This document shows, one piece after another, positions 1-6,763 of a stretch of DNA of 45,615 nucleotides. The notes beneath the pieces are model-generated. The model worked only from the letters and a program-made list of their open reading frames with translations, was not told the DNA's origin and did not search any database. The stretch spans positions 1-45,615 of the forward strand of contig NZ_JAGTIS010000024.1 in NCBI RefSeq assembly GCF_018704125.1, written 5' to 3'. Position 1 is the first letter of the stretch, and each line of letters begins with the position of its first letter. A program made the translations under genes and the position numbers. The stretch is from Metapseudomonas boanensis (lineage in GTDB: Bacteria; Pseudomonadota; Gammaproteobacteria; Pseudomonadales; Pseudomonadaceae).

Positions 1-140
1 TGGCGCTGCGCGGCGATGGCGAGCACTTCATCTCGCTGGACCGGGTGATCCGCACCATGCGCGACACCGGCGCCGACATGCACGACAAGTACAAGGAAAC
101 CTCGCGCGGCGGCCTGGCAGTCAGCGCCATCGAGTGCTGA
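1..140 (+). CDS. sdaB: L-serine ammonia-lyase, C-terminal end (partial)
   Basis: Only the last 45 codons are present; the gene begins before the window. The readable tail includes [20 protein letters not shown] and [11 protein letters not shown], the C-terminal signature of single-chain iron-sulfur L-serine dehydratases, and ends in a TGA at 138. The enzyme deaminates L-serine to pyruvate and ammonia in the cytoplasm. This is the last step of glycine betaine carbon entering central metabolism, after betaine, dimethylglycine, sarcosine, glycine and serine. The position directly before gbdR matches sdaB-gbdR of P. aeruginosa, which is why I use that symbol; it is inferred from synteny. A second gene of the same family begins at 45474. 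Confidence 0.85.
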   Translation, partial: ALRGDGEHFISLDRVIRTMRDTGADMHDKYKETSRGGLAVSAIEC

Positions 141-406
141 TCCGCTTTAGTTCGCCTTGCCCCTCGCTGCCAGGAAATGGTGCACGGGCGAGGCGAAATT
201 CCTGATGACCAATCGGTCACCATCAGACTGTTTCGTCTGTTACTGAAGGTATGCCCCTTCAGCGCGCGGTGACAGGGGCTGATACGCGAAGTGCTACCGA
301 AATCCCCAGGGCCCCGATACGGCGGGCCTTGGCGGTCGTAAACAGAATGCTTCTGTCGCTCCCGCCTAGGCCCTATGGCACGGGCCTTGGATGGATTATT
401 TTTATT

Positions 407-426
407 TTGATTGAACGCTCAATCAA
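407..426. promoter_or_regulatory. BetI-like palindromic operator upstream of gbdR
   Basis: The sequence TTGATTGAACGCTCAATCAA is a perfect inverted repeat with 8-bp arms and a 4-bp spacer. It resembles the choline-responsive TetR repressor BetI operator in bet promoters (GATTGAAC-type half sites). It ends 4 bp before the GGCAC of the sigma-54-like promoter at 430-445, so a bound repressor could block that promoter. Identification as a BetI site is from remembered consensus and not tested. Confidence 0.5.
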
Positions 427-429
427 TTT

Positions 430-445
430 AGGCACGGGCTTTGCC
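430..445 (+). promoter_or_regulatory. Sigma-54 (RpoN) -24/-12 promoter for gbdR
   Basis: AGGCACGGGCTTTGCC fits the RpoN consensus TGGCACGnnnnTTGCw, with GG at 431-432 and GC at 443-444 in the correct spacing. A second, weaker match (TGGCACGGGCCTTGGA, 376-391) lies just upstream, with the -12 GC changed to GG. Transcription would start near 456, about 90 bp before the gbdR ATG. Sigma-54 with NtrC/CbrB control is reported for choline and betaine genes in P. aeruginosa, which agrees with this site. Confidence 0.6.
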
Positions 446-545
446 TTAGTAGTTGGGTGACTTACTGGTTTCATCGTACTAGAACATAACTATAAGCCTC
501 CCAATCGAGGCTCCGCTCCGTGTGCCAAGCCTGAGGGTTTCATCG

Positions 546-1652
546 ATGTCACAGTTCAACCAAGGGGCAAGCCCCCAGAACCGTGTTCCCCAGTCCATCG
601 GATTCCTGCTGCTGGATAACTTCACTCTGATTTCCCTGGCGTCGGCGGTAGAGCCGCTGCGCATGGCCAACCACCTCTCCGGACGCGAACTGTATCGCTG
701 GTACACCCTCAGCCAGGATGGTCGCCCGGTCAGCGCCAGTGACGGCCTGCAGATCACCCCGGACAGCGGCCTGGACAACGCCCAAGCCCTTGACGCGGTC
801 ATCGTCTGCGGCGGCGTGGACATCCAGCATTGCGTCACCCGCGATCACGTTCACTTCTTGCAGGTCCAGGCGCGCCAGGGCCGTCAGCTCGGTGCGGTGT
901 GCACCGGCAGCTGGGCGCTGGCCAAGGCCGGCCTGCTCGACGGTTTCGAATGCAGCGTGCATTGGGAATGCCTGGCGGCCATGCAGGAAGCCTTCCCGCG
1001 CGCCGGTATCACGACTCGCCTGTTCTCCATCGACCGTAATCGCTACACCTCCTCGGGCGGCACTGCACCGATGGACATGATGCTGCACCTGATTTCCCGC
1101 GAGCACGGCCGCGAGCTGGCCGCCGCGATTTCCGAGATGTTCATCTACGAGCGCATCCGCAACGAGCAGGACCACCAGCGCGTGCCGCTCAAGCACATGC
1201 TCGGCACCAACCAGCCCAAGCTGCAGGAAATCGTCGCGCTGATGGAAGCCAACCTTGAGGAGCCCATCGACCTCGATGAACTGGCCTGTTACGTCGACGT
1301 GTCGCGTCGTCAGCTCGAGCGCCTATTCCAGAAGTACCTGCACTGCTCGCCTTCGCGCTACTACCTCAAGCTGCGCCTGATCCGCGCACGGCAGCTGCTG
1401 AAGCAGACCGCCATGTCGATCATCGAAGTGGCATCGGTGTGCGGCTTCGTCTCCACCCCGCACTTCTCCAAGTGCTACCGGGAATACTTCGGCATTCCGC
1501 CGCGTGATGAGCGTGCCGGCCAGAGCAGCGGTGCTAGCGTGGTAGCGCTGGTGCCGATGCCGGAAGACCTGGTCCGTCCAGCGCCTTCGACCGCCGGCGT
1601 GGCGCTGAGCCGCGCCCAGGGCGAGTCGACCTTCGCCAGCGTGCGTTTGTAA
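546..1652 (+). CDS. gbdR: GbdR, glycine betaine/dimethylglycine-sensing AraC-family activator
   Basis: A 368-residue cytoplasmic transcription activator. The N-terminal half is a DJ-1/PfpI-like (GATase-1-like) ligand domain, beginning at about residue 17 with FLLLDNFTLISLASAVEPLR and including GAVCTGSWALAKAGLLDG. The C-terminal ~110 residues carry two AraC helix-turn-helix motifs, with DLDELACYVDVSRRQLERLF and IIEVASVCGFVSTPHFSKCY. In P. aeruginosa GbdR senses glycine betaine and dimethylglycine and activates gbcA, gbcB, dgc, sox and phospholipase genes. I chose the ATG at 546 because GAGGG lies about 10 nt upstream; an in-frame start at 522 would add eight residues. The gene is transcribed alone from a sigma-54-like promoter. 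Its downstream terminator region is interrupted by an insertion sequence. Confidence 0.93.
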   Translation: MSQFNQGASPQNRVPQSIGFLLLDNFTLISLASAVEPLRMANHLSGRELYRWYTLSQDGRPVSASDGLQITPDSGLDNAQALDAVIVCGGVDIQHCVTRDHVHFLQVQARQGRQLGAVCTGSWALAKAGLLDGFECSVHWECLAAMQEAFPRAGITTRLFSIDRNRYTSSGGTAPMDMMLHLISREHGRELAAAISEMFIYERIRNEQDHQRVPLKHMLGTNQPKLQEIVALMEANLEEPIDLDELACYVDVSRRQLERLFQKYLHCSPSRYYLKLRLIRARQLLKQTAMSIIEVASVCGFVSTPHFSKCYREYFGIPPRDERAGQSSGASVVALVPMPEDLVRPAPSTAGVALSRAQGESTFASVRL

Positions 1653-1661
1653 GCCACGGCG

Positions 1662-1704
1662 CCAGGGGCTGCGTTGCGGCCCTTGGCAAATGAATTCGCC
1701 CTGA
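1662..1704 (+). repeat. GAATTC-type REP half element
   Basis: The stretch GCGGCCCTTGGCAAATGAAT followed by TCGCCC just after gbdR matches a dispersed motif of the form GGGCGAATTCATTTGCC. It also appears at 39215-39258 and as an inverted pair at 42125-42210. These are short non-coding repeats of the extragenic palindrome type. Confidence 0.5.
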
Positions 1705-1824
1705 CAGCGGCATTCGCGCGGGCAAGAAAAAGGTTCTTCGCGGAATCTGGGGGAAGTGCGAGTTGACAGTCGGGGAAGTGGGTAAATTGGCAATCGCCAA
1801 ACATCCCACCCCCCTGCTGTCGCC

Positions 1825-2151
1825 GTGCATCCTATTGATCTTGCTGCTTTCTGGCCAGGCTACGAGGTCGTCGCCTGTCGCCAATCCACTCACGACACCC
1901 TGCTGATCAGTCTTGAACCGCAAACCGAGCGCTTCCCGATTTGCGGCCGCTGTGCCAAACCCAACCTGTTGATCCACGAGCAGCAGCACATCCGCCAGGT
2001 GCGGGATCGTGACCTGCAGGATCAGCGCGTCCTGCTGCAACTGCCGGTGCGTCGCGTCGACTGCCCGCCTTCCCCGGAAAGCAGCCTGCAACACCACCTT
2101 GGCGGACTTGTCGGTCGGAGTGACACATCGAAGGCGCGCGAAACCTTGTAG
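1825..2151 (+). pseudogene. Truncated ISL3-family transposase, N-terminal zinc-finger region only
   Basis: Reading from GTG at 1825 there is a helical start (IDLAAFWPGYEVV) and a CGRC motif followed by HEQQHIRQVRDRDLQDQRVL and RRVDCP. This is the usual N-terminal metal-binding region of ISL3 transposases. Similarity stops after roughly 80 codons, and the rest of the frame to 2151 is unrelated sequence that runs into a REP element. The DDE catalytic domain is absent, so it cannot be an active transposase. Confidence 0.75.
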
Positions 2152-2203
2152 GAGCCAGCGTGCTGGCGAATGGCGCAGGTTCGCCAGCAAGCTGGCTCCT
2201 ACA
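2147..2203. repeat. REP hairpin (GTAGGAGC family) inside the IS
   Basis: TGTAGGAGCCAGCGTGCTGG and its near reverse complement CCAGCAAGCTGGCTCCTACA face each other across about 17 bp. This is a paired REP element of the common Pseudomonas type. It lies at the deletion junction of the insertion sequence, so it either inserted into the IS or took part in its decay. Confidence 0.8.
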
Positions 2204-2267
2204 GAGAGAGTACCGGCTATCCGGCTGTCAACTCGCATCTCCCCCAGATTCCGCGATGAACCAAGAA

Positions 2268-2290
2268 AAAGGGCGCCTTTGGCGCCCTTT
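2268..2290. terminator. Bidirectional rho-independent terminator between gbdR and the dgc operon
   Basis: AAAGGGCGCC-TTT-GGCGCCCTTT forms a perfect 10-bp stem with a 3-nt loop. On the minus strand it is followed by a T-run, so it ends the dimethylglycine operon. On the plus strand it would originally have ended gbdR. The T-run is the 8-bp target that was duplicated by the adjacent insertion sequence. Confidence 0.85.
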
Positions 2291-2307
2291 GTCATTTCGC
2301 TATCGTT

Positions 2308-2553
2308 TCAGCGTGGCACCAGGGCCGGCAGCAGGGTCCGCGAGATGGCCTCGCGCACATTCGGCAGCAGCGTGGCGCTGCCGCCCAGCAGTTCCTCCAC
2401 CAGGCGACGCAGCGCCACTGCGCGTTCCGGGCTCAGGCCGCTAACGGCTTGCTCGCACGCCTGCTCGGCACTCACGCCGGGCGGAATGCTGATGCCTAGC
2501 GCCACCAGACGCTCGCGAAAGTCTTCCTGGTCGATCAAATCGGCATGCATCAT
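2308..2553 (-). CDS. Small conserved hypothetical protein at the end of the dgc operon
   Basis: An 81-residue soluble protein with no signal peptide, membrane segment or catalytic motif that I recognise. It is leucine- and arginine-rich, begins MMHADLIDQEDFRERLVALG, and is probably all-helical. It lies 31 bp after the ETF beta gene and ends just before the shared terminator, so it is the last gene of the dimethylglycine operon. GGAGG about 9 nt upstream supports the ATG at 2553; a second ATG follows directly. A role in maturing or regulating the ETF or demethylase is possible from position only. Confidence 0.7.
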   Translation of the reverse strand: MMHADLIDQEDFRERLVALGISIPPGVSAEQACEQAVSGLSPERAVALRRLVEELLGGSATLLPNVREAISRTLLPALVPR

Positions 2554-2584
2554 CGGCTGTTTCCTCCACTACGGCGGCTGCGGG

Positions 2585-3364
2585 TCAGCGCAGGACACCT
2601 TCTTCCATCAACAGTTTGAAGATAGCTTCGGCGCCCGCTTGTGGCGAGACATCCTTGAGCACCTGGCCGCCGCCACCAGAAGCTTTCGCGGTGGCCGCTT
2701 TCATCCGCTCGGCGCCAGTCTTGGCCTTGATCACCTTGAGCCGCTTCGGTCGTGGGCGGGCTGGTTGTAGCTGGGCTTCGGCGAGCAGGGTATCTTCCAC
2801 CAGTTCCACGTCCTCGGCTTCGACACGGCCACGTCGGGCCGGACCGAAGGCGCTCTGGCGGGCAGTCGGGGCTGCGTTGTCGACGCTGGCGAGGAAGGGC
2901 AGGCGCACCTTCAGCCGGCGCCGCTGGCCACGAGGCAGGGCTTGCAGCACCTGGGCCACGCCGTTCTCGACCTTTTCCACCTCGGCCAGGCCCACCACCA
3001 GCGGCCAGCCCAGACGTTCTGCCAGCAGGTAGGGCAGCATTCCCGAGCCTTCACCGGTTTCCGCCTGACTGCCGGTCAGCACCAGTTGGGCGCCGATTTC
3101 ACGCAGGTAGTCGCCGAGCGCAGGGAGCGCATCGGCCTGTTTGGGTTGATCGAGAACGATGAGTTCATCCAGCCCCATGCCCAGGTAGGCGCGCAGGGCT
3201 TCTTCGTGCGGATCGCCAGCATGCAGCACCCGCAGGCGCGCGCCGGCGAGGCGAAGGCCAAGCTCGACGGCACGGGCATCCTGGTCGGCGCGGCGCGCGC
3301 GGCCCGAGGTGGGGTGTGCGCCGATGGAAACCAGGGTAACGATCTTCAGTGCGTCATGCGGCAT
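2585..3364 (-). CDS. etfB: Electron transfer flavoprotein beta subunit for the dimethylglycine pathway
   Basis: A 259-residue ETF beta/FixA-type protein. It shows the ETF beta core: an N-terminal nucleotide-binding region (IVTLVSIGAHPTSGRARRAD), LVLTGSQAETGEGSGMLPYL around residues 95-115, and a Lys/Ala-rich C-terminus. Together with the alpha subunit it should take electrons from the demethylation flavoproteins and pass them on to the respiratory chain. The ATG at 3364 has GGAGG 8 nt upstream and overlaps the end of the alpha gene by 11 nt, implying translational coupling. A GTG at 3373 is also in frame. Dedicated service to DgcAB is inferred from operon position. Confidence 0.87.
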   Translation of the reverse strand: MPHDALKIVTLVSIGAHPTSGRARRADQDARAVELGLRLAGARLRVLHAGDPHEEALRAYLGMGLDELIVLDQPKQADALPALGDYLREIGAQLVLTGSQAETGEGSGMLPYLLAERLGWPLVVGLAEVEKVENGVAQVLQALPRGQRRRLKVRLPFLASVDNAAPTARQSAFGPARRGRVEAEDVELVEDTLLAEAQLQPARPRPKRLKVIKAKTGAERMKAATAKASGGGGQVLKDVSPQAGAEAIFKLLMEEGVLR

Positions 3365-4580
3365 CGCGTGCACCTCCCTGACGGTATTCGGTGGCCAGTT
3401 GAATCAACGCGGCGAGAATCGCGGCAGAATCTCCGATCACCGACAGGTCGGCGCGTTTGATCATGTCGCAGCCCGGGTCCATGTTCACCGCCACCACCTT
3501 GTCGCAGGCGCCGATGCCTTGCAGGTGCTGGATGGCGCCGGAAATACCGACGGCCAGGTAGACCCGTGCGGTGACCCAGGTGCCGGTGGCACCGACCTGG
3601 CGATTGCGCGGCATGTGGCCGTCGTCCACCGCAACGCGGGAGGCGCCTTCGGTCGCGCCAAGGGCTTCAGCGGCCTTGTGAAACAGGGTCCAGTCTCTCA
3701 CTCCATTGCCGCCGGAGAGGATGAACTCGGCCTCGGCCATGGGGATCTGCGCCGGGTCCACGGCCACCGGGCCGAGGTCCTCGATACGCGGCAGGCTGTG
3801 GGCGACCTTGGCTTCAAGGTCAAGGGTGCGAGCCTCGTGGCGAGTCTCGCTGACCGGATCGGCGCATTCGGCAGCCGCCAGGATCAGGCGGGGCAGGGGG
3901 CGCACCAGGTCCTCGCGGCCGGCGCCGGCACGGCCGGTGCATTGCTCGTTGGCCACCTGCCAGACGCGGGTGGCAGGGCGCTCGCCCAGCTTGGCGGCCA
4001 GGCGGCGGCCGAGTTCGCCACCACCAGTGCGGCTGTCGGGCAGCAGCCAGTGACGCGGAGCCAGTTGGCTTTCCACTGCGCTCAAGGCGAGCACACGTGC
4101 TTCTGGTGAATAGCCGTCGAACTCGTTGCCGTCGATGCGCAGGACGCGGTCCACGCCGGCAGTGTCGAAGGCGGCCTCCTTGTCTTCGCCGAACAGCACG
4201 GCGACGACCGCACCGCTGGTGCCGGCAAGCTTGTTGGCCAGTCCCAGGAGGTCCTTGTCGTGGCTGCCGAGGCGGCCACCGACCATGTCCGGTACCACGC
4301 AGATGTAATAAGCCGGTTGTTCGACCACGTGCAGCGGCAGTTGCACCACCTCTGTGGCTGCGCTGCGCTTGCCGCTGGTCCCTTGCTGGGCACCGCTTCG
4401 ATCGATGCGTTTAATGCCATTGGGGCCGATGAAGCCAACGGCGTGGGGATTTTTGCGGATCAGGCCGTTGGGGCCCATCCAGCTCGTCTGACCCTGCTGC
4501 TGCATGGCAGCATGCAGCGGGTGCAGGCGGTTGCGGGCGATCCACTCGGCACGCGGGTCGCGGCGGATGATGTCACTCAT
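3354..4580 (-). CDS. etfA: Electron transfer flavoprotein alpha subunit for the dimethylglycine pathway
   Basis: A 408-residue ETF alpha/FixB-type protein. The C-terminal FAD-binding domain is clear from RQVGATGTWVTARVYLAVGI and SGAIQHLQGI, followed by NMDPGCDMIKRADLSVIGD. The N-terminal ~70 residues (MSDIIRRDPRAEWIARNRLH onward, including a GPNGLIRKNP/GPNGIKRIDR duplication) extend beyond a typical ETF alpha of about 310 residues. They are characteristic of the version in dimethylglycine gene clusters. The ATG at 4580 was chosen over upstream in-frame codons because the extra residues would come from the intergenic hairpin repeat. It lies 67 bp after dgcB. Confidence 0.88.
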   Translation of the reverse strand: MSDIIRRDPRAEWIARNRLHPLHAAMQQQGQTSWMGPNGLIRKNPHAVGFIGPNGIKRIDRSGAQQGTSGKRSAATEVVQLPLHVVEQPAYYICVVPDMVGGRLGSHDKDLLGLANKLAGTSGAVVAVLFGEDKEAAFDTAGVDRVLRIDGNEFDGYSPEARVLALSAVESQLAPRHWLLPDSRTGGGELGRRLAAKLGERPATRVWQVANEQCTGRAGAGREDLVRPLPRLILAAAECADPVSETRHEARTLDLEAKVAHSLPRIEDLGPVAVDPAQIPMAEAEFILSGGNGVRDWTLFHKAAEALGATEGASRVAVDDGHMPRNRQVGATGTWVTARVYLAVGISGAIQHLQGIGACDKVVAVNMDPGCDMIKRADLSVIGDSAAILAALIQLATEYRQGGARDAA

Positions 4581-4610
4581 GGGCGGATCTCCAGGGCTGC
4601 AGGGACAGCT

Positions 4611-4631
4611 CCCTCTCCCTGAGGGAGAGGG
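4611..4631. repeat. CCCTCTCCC-type palindrome between dgcB and etfA
   Basis: CCCTCTCCCT-G-AGGGAGAGGG is a perfect 10-bp inverted repeat in the dgcB-etfA gap. The same motif occurs in other gaps of this operon (6646-6755, 9418-9527) and before cdhB. It could attenuate transcription or protect mRNA ends. Confidence 0.75.
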
Positions 4632-4647
4632 GAGGTCAAGGTGTTCA

Positions 4648-6606
4648 TCACGCCACCTCCACGGCAGCTTTAGCTGCTGACGGCTTTTTTGCTTCAACCG
4701 GTGCCTCGATCAGTACATCCGCCACCAGTTCGGCGATGTCCTTGATCTCCGGACGTGGCGCGACCACGCCTTCAAGCATCGCGGTACACTGTGGGCAGCC
4801 CACGGCCACCAGTTCTGCGCCGGTTTCCTTGATGTCGCCCATGCGCATGTCCGGAATCCGCTGCTTGCCGGGGATGTCGGTGATCGGCGCCCCGCCGCCA
4901 CCGCCGCAGCAGCGCGAACGGAAGCCGGAACGTTCCATCTCCTTGACCTCGATGCCGATGGCCTTGAGCACAGCGCGCGGAGCTTCGTACTCGCCGTTGT
5001 AGCGGCCGAGGTAGCACGGGTCGTGGTAGGTGACGCTGCCGCCCTTGTGCTGGCCAAGGTTCAGCATGCCGCCCTGCACCAGTTCGTTGATGAAGGTGCT
5101 GTGGTGCTTCACGTCGTACTGGCCGCCGAGGGCGCCGTATTCATTCTTCAGCACATGGAAGCTGTGCGGGTCGCAGGACACGATCTTCTTGAAGCGGTAC
5201 TGGTTCAGCGTGGCAATGTTGCGCTTGGCCAGTTGCTGGAAGGTCGCCTCGTCGCCCAGGCGCCGGGCCACATCACCGCTATCGCGTTCTTCCAGGCCGA
5301 GCACGGCGAAGTCGACGTTGGCAGCCTTCAGGACTTTTACAAAGGCGCGCAGGGTGCGCTGGTTGCGCATGTCGAAGGCACCGTCGCCCACCCAGAACAG
5401 CACGTCGGCTTGTTTCTTTTCGCTCATCAGCGGTAGGTTCAGGTCTGCCGCCCAGTTCATCCGGCCGCCGGGGGCGAAACCGCCGGGGTTGTCAGTGGCG
5501 ATCAGGTTTTCCAGCACTTCAGCGCCCTTGTTCGGGGTAGCGCCTTTCTCCAGGGTCAGGTGACGACGCATGTCGACGATGGCATCGACGTGCTCGATCA
5601 TCATCGGGCACTCTTCGACGCAGGCCCGGCAGGTGGTGCAGGACCAGAGGGTCTCCGCTTCCACCAGGCCTTTGCCGCCCTGAACCACGATGGGCTGGTG
5701 CGGGCCGCCGGCGTGTTCGCCCAGCGGGATGCCCGGATAGGGGCTGCCGGCGAACTTGGCGTCGTCGCCACCGGCGAGACCAATGACCATGTCCTGAATC
5801 AGCTTCTTCGGGTTCAGCGGCTGGCCGGCAGCGAAGGCCGGGCACACGGCCTCGCACTTGCCGCACTGCACGCAGGCGTCGAAACCGAGCAGTTGGTTCC
5901 AGGTGAAATCGGTGGGTTTCTCCACGCCCAGCGGGGCTTGAGGATCGGCTAGGTCAAGCGCCTTGAGGCCGGTGGAGCGGCCACCACCAAAGCGCTCGGC
6001 GCGGCGGTGCCAGGCCAGGTGCAGGGCACCGGCGAAGGCGTGCTTCATCGGCCCGCCCCAGGTCATGCCGAGGAACAGTTCGGACACCCCCCAGGCCACG
6101 CCAATAGCCAGGAGGCCTGCGAGGAACCAGCCGCCGAAGCCTTCCGGCAGGATGCCGGCGACTGGCAGGGTGGCGATGAAGAAGCTTGCGGAGAACATCA
6201 GCAGGCTTTTCGGCAGGCGCATCCAGGGGCCTTTCGACAGGCGTGAAGGCGGGTTGCGCCGACGCTTGGCGACGAACAGGGCGCCGACGAACATCAGCAC
6301 CGTGGCCGCCAGCAGGGCGAAGCCTAGGATTCGGCTCTGCAGGCCGAAGCCGTGCACGACGATGGCCAGCACGGCGGATAGAACGAAGCCGCCCGCCGTC
6401 GCCACGTGGGTCTTGGACATGTACTTGTCGCGCTCGACCACGTGGTGGAGGTCCACCAGGTAACGGCGCGGCATCGCCATGAGGCCGCCGATCCAATCGA
6501 CCTTCGACGGTCGACCCCGGCGCCACATGAGGAAGCGCTTAGCAGCACCCAGCACGGCGAGTGCGAGGGCGGCAAAGAGCAGGATGGGGAGAATGGTGTT
6601 CAGCAT
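4648..6606 (-). CDS. dgcB: DgcB, membrane iron-sulfur subunit of dimethylglycine demethylase
   Basis: A 652-residue protein with several N-terminal hydrophobic segments (starting LNTILPILLFAALALAVLGA and reaching about residue 190). Two [4Fe-4S] ferredoxin motifs follow, CVQCGKCEAVCP and CTTCRACVEECP. The C-terminus has two CCG domains of the heterodisulfide reductase/GlpC type, with DPCYLGRYN, RCCGGGGGAP and CPQC. It should carry electrons from DgcA towards the membrane or ETF during oxidation of dimethylglycine to sarcosine. The ATG at 6606 sets the hydrophobic N-terminus; upstream codons fall in repeat sequence. It follows dgcA after a 157-bp repeat-filled gap. Confidence 0.92.
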   Translation of the reverse strand: MLNTILPILLFAALALAVLGAAKRFLMWRRGRPSKVDWIGGLMAMPRRYLVDLHHVVERDKYMSKTHVATAGGFVLSAVLAIVVHGFGLQSRILGFALLAATVLMFVGALFVAKRRRNPPSRLSKGPWMRLPKSLLMFSASFFIATLPVAGILPEGFGGWFLAGLLAIGVAWGVSELFLGMTWGGPMKHAFAGALHLAWHRRAERFGGGRSTGLKALDLADPQAPLGVEKPTDFTWNQLLGFDACVQCGKCEAVCPAFAAGQPLNPKKLIQDMVIGLAGGDDAKFAGSPYPGIPLGEHAGGPHQPIVVQGGKGLVEAETLWSCTTCRACVEECPMMIEHVDAIVDMRRHLTLEKGATPNKGAEVLENLIATDNPGGFAPGGRMNWAADLNLPLMSEKKQADVLFWVGDGAFDMRNQRTLRAFVKVLKAANVDFAVLGLEERDSGDVARRLGDEATFQQLAKRNIATLNQYRFKKIVSCDPHSFHVLKNEYGALGGQYDVKHHSTFINELVQGGMLNLGQHKGGSVTYHDPCYLGRYNGEYEAPRAVLKAIGIEVKEMERSGFRSRCCGGGGGAPITDIPGKQRIPDMRMGDIKETGAELVAVGCPQCTAMLEGVVAPRPEIKDIAELVADVLIEAPVEAKKPSAAKAAVEVA

Positions 6607-6645
6607 TGTTGGTCTCCTACCGGGACCTGAAAGCGGCACGTATGG

Positions 6646-6755
6646 CTCCCTCTCCCTCAGGGAGAGGGTAGGGGCGAGGGGCTTTGCGTCACTGGGAGTC
6701 CGTGCCGGCCCTCGCCACCCCTCACCACCAACCCCTCTCCTTAAGGGAGAGGGGG
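6646..6755. repeat. Paired CCCTCTCCC repeat between dgcA and dgcB
   Basis: Two copies of the palindrome (TCCCTCTCCCTCAGGGAGAG and CCCTCTCCTTAAGGGAGAGG) stand about 60 bp apart with GAGGGG/CACCCC-type arms between them. The whole forms a composite inverted structure and fills the gap between dgcA and dgcB. No coding sequence is seen in it. Confidence 0.7.
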
Positions 6756-6763
6756 AGACAGGC

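Larger units (their letters stand above)
1732..2262 (+). mobile_element. Internally deleted ISL3-family insertion sequence (MITE-like, 531 bp)
   Basis: Inverted repeats of about 39 bp bound the element: GGTTCTTCGCGGAATCTGGG from 1732 and, read on the minus strand from 2262, GGTTCATCGCGGAATCTGGG. They differ at three positions. The 8 bp just outside both ends are identical, AAGAAAAA at 1724-1731 and 2263-2270, giving a perfect target duplication. Eight-bp duplications and GGnTCTTCG-type ends are typical of ISL3. Inside are only a transposase N-terminus (1825 to about 2070) and a REP hairpin, against about 1.3-1.5 kb for a complete element. It could move only if a transposase is supplied in trans. 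Confidence 0.85.
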
